Source: Verrucomicrobiaceae bacterium (GTDB taxonomy: Bacteria; Verrucomicrobiota; Verrucomicrobiia; Verrucomicrobiales; Verrucomicrobiaceae). Taken from it: 64,000 nt of DNA. A model generated the notes under the pieces. The model saw only the letters and a program-made list of their open reading frames with translations, made no database searches and was not told where the DNA came from. How positions within the stretch are numbered: the stretch's first letter is position 1; each line of letters starts with the position of its first letter. The translations under genes and the position numbers were made by a program. Shown one piece after another: positions 59,348 through 64,000 of this stretch. The stretch covers positions 2,356,001 to 2,420,000 of the forward strand of contig JABTUN010000001.1 in the NCBI GenBank assembly GCA_015075365.1, read 5' to 3'.

Positions 59348-62300
59348 ATGAAATTGCTACCCTTTCTCGCTTTCCTCATCGCGACCTGCTCGGCGGGCGC
59401 GGTGTCGATTGATGCGATCTATTTTGGCCAGACGCATCTGCACAAGCCGGACAATCCGTATTTCGGCACGGTGGCGGATCGCGATGTGTTCATCAAAGCG
59501 CATGTGACGGACACGGCGGCGATTGCGTCGCCTTCGGTGTTCGCGACGCTGAGCTTGAACGGCAATTTCCTCACGGTGGCGCTCACGGGGCCGGCGAATC
59601 TGCCGACCTCGATCCCGGATGGGTTGGGCGTGGTGCAGCACAGCACGGCGAACACGTTCACCGGCGTGCTGCCTGCGGCGTGGATCAAAAAGGGGCTCCA
59701 AGTGACGGTGAACGCGGGCAGTGTGGTCTCGACGGTGACGGACATGAAGATCAATGCGCCGACGAAGGTGATCATGACGATGACGGATGTGCATTACTTT
59801 GCACGGACGCCGAGCGATTACACGGCGGGCACGTTTGCGGAGCTGGAGCAGAAGTGGCCGGTGACGGATCTGGAGGTGCGTCGGCTGAACAATGTGGTGT
59901 TTCGCGAGCTGGTGATCCCGCCGCGTTCAGACGTGAGTGCGCAAGGCGTGCGCATCCGGTCGAAGGCGGAGTATCAGGGGCAGACGGGGCTGGCCTTTGA
60001 TGGCGAGCAGGCGGCGGCTTTGCAGTGGAATGGGGCGCTGAAGGCCGCGGCGGGTCGCTCGGGGCGCTGGAGTTTGTTTTACCTGAATGTGTATGGGGCC
60101 TTTGCGGGTGGTCAGGCGGGTGGTTACGCGGGTGTGGGCAATGGCAACAGCATCGGCATCTTGAATCATGAGCTGGGTCATGCGCTGTCGCTGCCGCACT
60201 GGGGTGACAATGCCGCGTATCCTTACAAAGGCGCGATGCATGGCATCTCCGCGCCGTCGAACTACAACGGCACGCACGCCGGACCTGCGTGGGCGATTGA
60301 TCAGCGCACGAACACCTTCATCCCATGCACGGTGGTGGCCGGAAACGTGGGCGGCAAGCCGGTGGGCACTTACACGGTGGACCCGATGCAGGGCGGCGGC
60401 GAGGGCTGGCAACCCGCGGGCTTTTTGATGAATCACTTCTCCGATTACTCGGTGAATCAGATGCGGAACTACATGAACAGCCATGTGGTGGTGTGGAATC
60501 CGGCGCTGAGCGGTGGAGCGGGCAGTTGGGCGCAGTGGAATGCGACCACGGGCGACTACACGACGGTGGTGACGAACAACGGGGTGCAATTCCCGCAGCA
60601 GCGTGATGTGCAGGTCATCAGCATCCTCGCCACGATGTCGGGGGCCAAACCGGCCATCAATATGGTGTATCCGCCGATCGGGCCTTACACGTCGGGTTTG
60701 ATTCGCTTGTTCGATCCCACCGTGGCGGCGGATCGCACGGCGGCGAACACGCTCTTCAATCTGGCGAACAACTGCGACTACTGCGTGCGAGTGGTGCAGG
60801 GCGGTGTGACAAAGACCTACATCATGCCGGCATCCGCGCTGACATCGCCCTCGCTCACCGATTTGGCGAGCATCGAAACGGAGGCGGTGAATCTGCCTGC
60901 GGCCGATGGTGCGGTGACGAAGATCGAACTGCTCGCCACGCCGAATGTGGAGGACGTGGGCCTGCCGGCGAATCCGACCGTTTTCTACACCTGGGGTCCG
61001 CTGATGCCTGCGGTGTCCACCTTTGAGCTGACACCGGAGACCAATGGACCGACTGCCGTGACGATGACGGCGGAGATGGGCGAGGTGGAATACGGCTACA
61101 CGGGCGGCACCGTGGAATATCAGTTCACCGAGACCTCCGGCAATCCTGGCGCGACCTCGAGCGCGTGGCAGACATCGCGCACTTACACAGACACCGGTTT
61201 GCAGCCGGGCACGACCTACACTTACACCGTGTCGATGCGTGCAGGCACGCTCACGAGCGCGACCTCCGCGCCCGTGACCGTCACCACGACACCGACCACG
61301 CTCGCGGGCACGATCACGGTGAATGCCACGCAGCAGTTCGCACTCGCAAGCGGCAGCGGATACAAAGCGGTGACAGGCCTCGGCGCTTTCGATGCGGCCA
61401 CGGCGGACAAGCTCGTGGTCGTCATCGCCATGGAGAACGCGAACAACGATCCCTGCATGTGCTACGGCGTGCGCTACAACGGCATCCAGATGATCGAGGC
61501 CGTGCAGCAAACCGGCGGCAACGCGGACGGCACGATCGCGATTTACTACCTCGACAATCCGGGTGCGGTCGGCACCGGCATCACGGTTTCGGGTTACAAT
61601 CCGAATGGCGGCCTCGGCGTGGCGTATGCACTCACCGGCACGGCGCCGGGCTTTGGAGCCATCAACGGCAGACGAGGCAATGGCATCACGCAGGTGCCTC
61701 TCACGACCTCCGCGAGCAACTCGCTCGTCATCGCCGGATTGCAAAACTCCGGCAATGGCAACAGCGCAGGCACACCCACCGCAAATGCGCCGCTCACTCA
61801 GGCCGCGAGTGGCAACTGGGGCAGTCAGTGGGGCAGTCTGGCCGTCGGTCACATCCAAGTCGCCACGCCGGGCACGGTGACACCCATTTTCACCACCAGC
61901 ACCGGTGGCAGCTACAGCATCAATGCGGCCTCCATCGAGATTTTGGCAGAAACACAGCCTCTTAGCACATGGACGCAAACTGCAGGCGGTGCGCAGAGCT
62001 GGAACACCGCATCGAATTGGATCGCCAACACCGTGCCGACTCCGCTCGCGGGCGACACGGTCGATTTCAGCACCGTGGACATCGCGGCGAACACCACGCT
62101 CACGCTTGAGGCGGATCGCACCGGCGGTTTGTGGAAGTTTGGCGACACCACCGGCACCGAAACATGGACCGTGAACGCCGGAAACACGCTCACACTGGCC
62201 GGAACGACGCCCACCATCGACGTCGCGCAAAACACCGCGACCCTCAATTGCGTCGTCGCAGGCACCGCAGGCCTCACGAAGACCGGCGCGGGCATTTTGG

Positions 62301-63850
62301 CGCTCGGCGCGGCCAATACTTACACCGGCGGCACGATACTGAGCAACGGCACGCTCGCACTCGCCCACGCGTCTGCTTTGGGCACCGGCACCGTCACACT
62401 CGGAGGCGCAAACAACCCCTATCTCAACAACACCAGCGGTAGCCTCATCATCACGAGCAATAACTTCGTCTGGGCCGGCAATTTCCGCCAGGGAGGCAAT
62501 CTCACGATCGATGGCAACGTCTCCCTCACCGCCAGTGGCACGGTGGAGCAATACAGCACGCTCACCATCAACGGCGTGATCAGCGGAGCCTTCAGCATCA
62601 CCAAAAACGGCACCGGAGGTCTCGTGCTCAACGGACTGAACACCTACAGCGGCGGCACCACAGCCCGACAAGGCACCGTCACCATTAACACGATCAAAAA
62701 CTATGGCGTCGCCAGCTCGCTCGGCATGCCTGCCAGCGGCAGCATCGTCATCGCGGCCAACAACTCCACCACGCTCGCCTACACCGGCACCGGCGATACC
62801 ACCAATCGCCCCATCCAAGTCGGCGGCGTCGCCACCGGAGCCATCACCGCCACCGTCGCCAACAACGGCACTGGCGCGCTCATCTTCACCTCCGCCGCCT
62901 TCAACACACCAGTCGCCATGACCGGCGGCGCGGCACGCACCCTTGTGCTAGGCGGCAGCTTTGGCACTTCCGTCACGCCGAACGAAGTGCAAGGCGTCAT
63001 CGCGGACAACACACTCAATGGAGCCGCAGCAGGTGCGAACGTGGTAAGCCTGACCAAAGGCGGCACCGGCACCTGGAAAATCTCCGGCGCGAACACTTAC
63101 AGCGGCACCACGACCATCAGCGGAGGCGGAGGCGCACTCATCCTCGGAGCCAACAATGTCCTGCCGGACACCACCGCCGTGCTGCTCGGCAGTTCCACCC
63201 TCGATGTGGACACGCGCACCGACACCGTCGGCACGCTCGATGTGACCGCAGCCACCGCCGCGATTCGCCTCGGCACTGGCGGAGTCATTGCCTTCGCCGA
63301 CAGCAGCGCCGTGGATTGGGCCGGCGGCACACTCACCATCACCGGCACCTTCGTCTCCGGCAGCTCGCTCAAGTTTGGCAACAGCGCCACCGCCCTCACA
63401 GCCACGCAACTCGGCAAAATCAGCTCCGCAGGCTTCACGAGCTTCTCATTGAACAGCAGCGGCTACCTCATCGCCAACTCCACCGCGCCCACCTACACCA
63501 ACTGGAGCACCACGAATGGCACCGCCGGAGCCTTCACCGCCGACCACGACGGCGACGGCGTCGCCAACGGCATCGAATACTTCCTCGGAGGCAACAGCAA
63601 CACCACCGGCACCACCCCCTTGCCTGGCGTCACCAACACCAGCGGCACACTCAGCATCACCTGGACCAAATCGAGCACCTACCCCGGCGTGTATGGCACG
63701 AACTTCTGGATCGAATCCACCGACACGCTCACCGGCATCTGGACCACAGAAGCTGTTGGCGGAAACGTCGCCATCAACGGCAACAACATCACCTACACCT
63801 TCCCCAGCACGGGAAGACGCTTCGTGCGGCTCAAAGTGGTGGGGCCGTGA
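59348..63850 (+). CDS. Giant secreted zincin with autotransporter-type beta-strand repeats
   Basis: A 1500-residue surface protein. A signal peptide (1-20) precedes a metallopeptidase domain (about 30-400) with the zinc motif HELGHALSLPH (His274, Glu275, His278, His284). An Fn3-like domain (about 555-650) and another beta domain follow. From about 875 there are autotransporter-associated beta-strand repeats (KTGAGILALGAANTYTGGT, KNGTGGLVLNGLNTYSGGT, KGGTGTWKISGANTYSGTT). The C terminus has a calcium-type DHDGDGVANGIEYFLGG motif, common at the end of secreted verrucomicrobial proteins; there is no outer-membrane barrel. It would digest a protein or glycoprotein outside the cell. Confidence 0.85.
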   Translation: MKLLPFLAFLIATCSAGAVSIDAIYFGQTHLHKPDNPYFGTVADRDVFIKAHVTDTAAIASPSVFATLSLNGNFLTVALTGPANLPTSIPDGLGVVQHSTANTFTGVLPAAWIKKGLQVTVNAGSVVSTVTDMKINAPTKVIMTMTDVHYFARTPSDYTAGTFAELEQKWPVTDLEVRRLNNVVFRELVIPPRSDVSAQGVRIRSKAEYQGQTGLAFDGEQAAALQWNGALKAAAGRSGRWSLFYLNVYGAFAGGQAGGYAGVGNGNSIGILNHELGHALSLPHWGDNAAYPYKGAMHGISAPSNYNGTHAGPAWAIDQRTNTFIPCTVVAGNVGGKPVGTYTVDPMQGGGEGWQPAGFLMNHFSDYSVNQMRNYMNSHVVVWNPALSGGAGSWAQWNATTGDYTTVVTNNGVQFPQQRDVQVISILATMSGAKPAINMVYPPIGPYTSGLIRLFDPTVAADRTAANTLFNLANNCDYCVRVVQGGVTKTYIMPASALTSPSLTDLASIETEAVNLPAADGAVTKIELLATPNVEDVGLPANPTVFYTWGPLMPAVSTFELTPETNGPTAVTMTAEMGEVEYGYTGGTVEYQFTETSGNPGATSSAWQTSRTYTDTGLQPGTTYTYTVSMRAGTLTSATSAPVTVTTTPTTLAGTITVNATQQFALASGSGYKAVTGLGAFDAATADKLVVVIAMENANNDPCMCYGVRYNGIQMIEAVQQTGGNADGTIAIYYLDNPGAVGTGITVSGYNPNGGLGVAYALTGTAPGFGAINGRRGNGITQVPLTTSASNSLVIAGLQNSGNGNSAGTPTANAPLTQAASGNWGSQWGSLAVGHIQVATPGTVTPIFTTSTGGSYSINAASIEILAETQPLSTWTQTAGGAQSWNTASNWIANTVPTPLAGDTVDFSTVDIAANTTLTLEADRTGGLWKFGDTTGTETWTVNAGNTLTLAGTTPTIDVAQNTATLNCVVAGTAGLTKTGAGILALGAANTYTGGTILSNGTLALAHASALGTGTVTLGGANNPYLNNTSGSLIITSNNFVWAGNFRQGGNLTIDGNVSLTASGTVEQYSTLTINGVISGAFSITKNGTGGLVLNGLNTYSGGTTARQGTVTINTIKNYGVASSLGMPASGSIVIAANNSTTLAYTGTGDTTNRPIQVGGVATGAITATVANNGTGALIFTSAAFNTPVAMTGGAARTLVLGGSFGTSVTPNEVQGVIADNTLNGAAAGANVVSLTKGGTGTWKISGANTYSGTTTISGGGGALILGANNVLPDTTAVLLGSSTLDVDTRTDTVGTLDVTAATAAIRLGTGGVIAFADSSAVDWAGGTLTITGTFVSGSSLKFGNSATALTATQLGKISSAGFTSFSLNSSGYLIANSTAPTYTNWSTTNGTAGAFTADHDGDGVANGIEYFLGGNSNTTGTTPLPGVTNTSGTLSITWTKSSTYPGVYGTNFWIESTDTLTGIWTTEAVGGNVAINGNNITYTFPSTGRRFVRLKVVGP

Positions 63851-63859
63851 GGAAGCTGG

Positions 63860-64000
63860 TCATTCCGCCTGCTTCAGCCGCCGATACTCACTCGGCGAGT
63901 AGCTCGTCACGGCGCGAAACGCCCGCGTGAAAGCACTGTGATCGGCGAAGCCGCACTCCAGCGCGATTTCGGCGATGGAGGTGTCGGTTTCTCGCAACAG
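63860..64000 (-). CDS. AraC-family regulator (C-terminal end only)
   Basis: Only the last 46 residues are in the window: the second helix-turn-helix of an AraC/XylS regulator (SIAEIALECGFADHSAFTRA, then AVTSYSPSEYRR). The gene continues beyond base 64000. It converges on the zincin gene with a 9-bp gap. Confidence 0.9.
   Translation of the reverse strand: MLRETDTSIAEIALECGFADHSAFTRAFRAVTSYSPSEYRRLKQAE

Noticed and set aside
59331..59351. A six-codon mini-frame (MKAPQP) ending on the ATG of the zincin gene as a leader peptide.
   Set aside because: The overlap is suggestive but so short a frame arises easily by chance, and no ribosome-binding site favours it.
59927..62818. A 963-codon open frame antisense to the giant zincin gene.
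   Set aside because: It is Arg/His/Ala-rich with no domain or signal peptide, while the plus strand encodes recognisable HELGH and autotransporter repeats.

Overview
The window is a GC-rich bacterial chromosome segment that looks like a member of the Verrucomicrobia (Prosthecobacter or Verrucomicrobium-like). The reasons are the many Cys-type sulfatases, the DUF1501, DUF1549/DUF1553, DUF1552 and DUF1592 surface-protein pairs typical of Planctomycetes and Verrucomicrobia, sialate O-acetylesterase-like SGNH hydrolases, a kinase fused to an SUMF1 fold, weak Shine-Dalgarno signals, and abundant short-period repeats. This assignment is an inference from gene content only.

Layout. 1-2.8 kb: the end of the ATP synthase operon (atpG partial, atpD, atpC) with a strong terminator. 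2.9-5.0 kb: a restriction-modification pair. 5.1-11.1 kb: a GlcD-like oxidase, a NagA-like deacetylase and a Ser/Thr kinase, bounded by two arrays of 21-bp palindromic units. 11.2-15.1 kb: a Gfo/Idh/MocA oxidoreductase, a hybrid histidine kinase and a PAS protein. 15.1-31.8 kb: hydrolases (sulfatases, SGNH esterases, ThuA, PepD), a toxin-antitoxin pair and a nucleotidyltransferase pair. 29.3-40.1 kb: a compact minus-strand operon starting with a FadR-type regulator and running through two DUF1549/DUF1553 proteins, a DUF1501 protein, a beta-propeller and an SGNH hydrolase. 40.2-42.5 kb: an M23 peptidase, a zinc-ribbon protein and a polytopic membrane protein. 42.8-49.3 kb: a four-gene operon joined by 4-bp overlaps (sulfatase, sulfatase, 4-hydroxyproline epimerase-type protein, S9 prolyl peptidase). 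49.3-64 kb: a GntR/LacI-type regulator, VapBC, a sulfatase, a DUF1552/DUF1592 pair, a PhoD-like phosphatase, a 1500-residue zincin with autotransporter-type repeats, and the end of an AraC regulator.

Main points. (1) Three proteins of the 42.8-49.3 kb operon carry a module that aligns without gaps, over its core, to the beta domain of the human VHL tumour suppressor, the domain that binds 4-hydroxyproline. The peptidase copy keeps essentially all pocket residues, and the same operon encodes a hydroxyproline-epimerase-type enzyme. I propose a system for binding, desulfating, cutting and catabolising hydroxyproline-rich glycoprotein. (2) The window holds several layers of small repeats: 21-bp arrays of changing mini-palindromes, GTAG-headed REP/REPIN elements (three of them inside coding sequence), and 7-, 8- and 9-bp word repeats in linkers of large secreted proteins. 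(3) Three cis-regulatory links can be read from the sequence: a perfect FadR-like palindrome at the regulator and at a distant DUF1501 gene, a 35-40 bp element present three times near the GntR/LacI-type regulator, and a 59-bp upstream block shared by a sulfatase and the PhoD-like gene.
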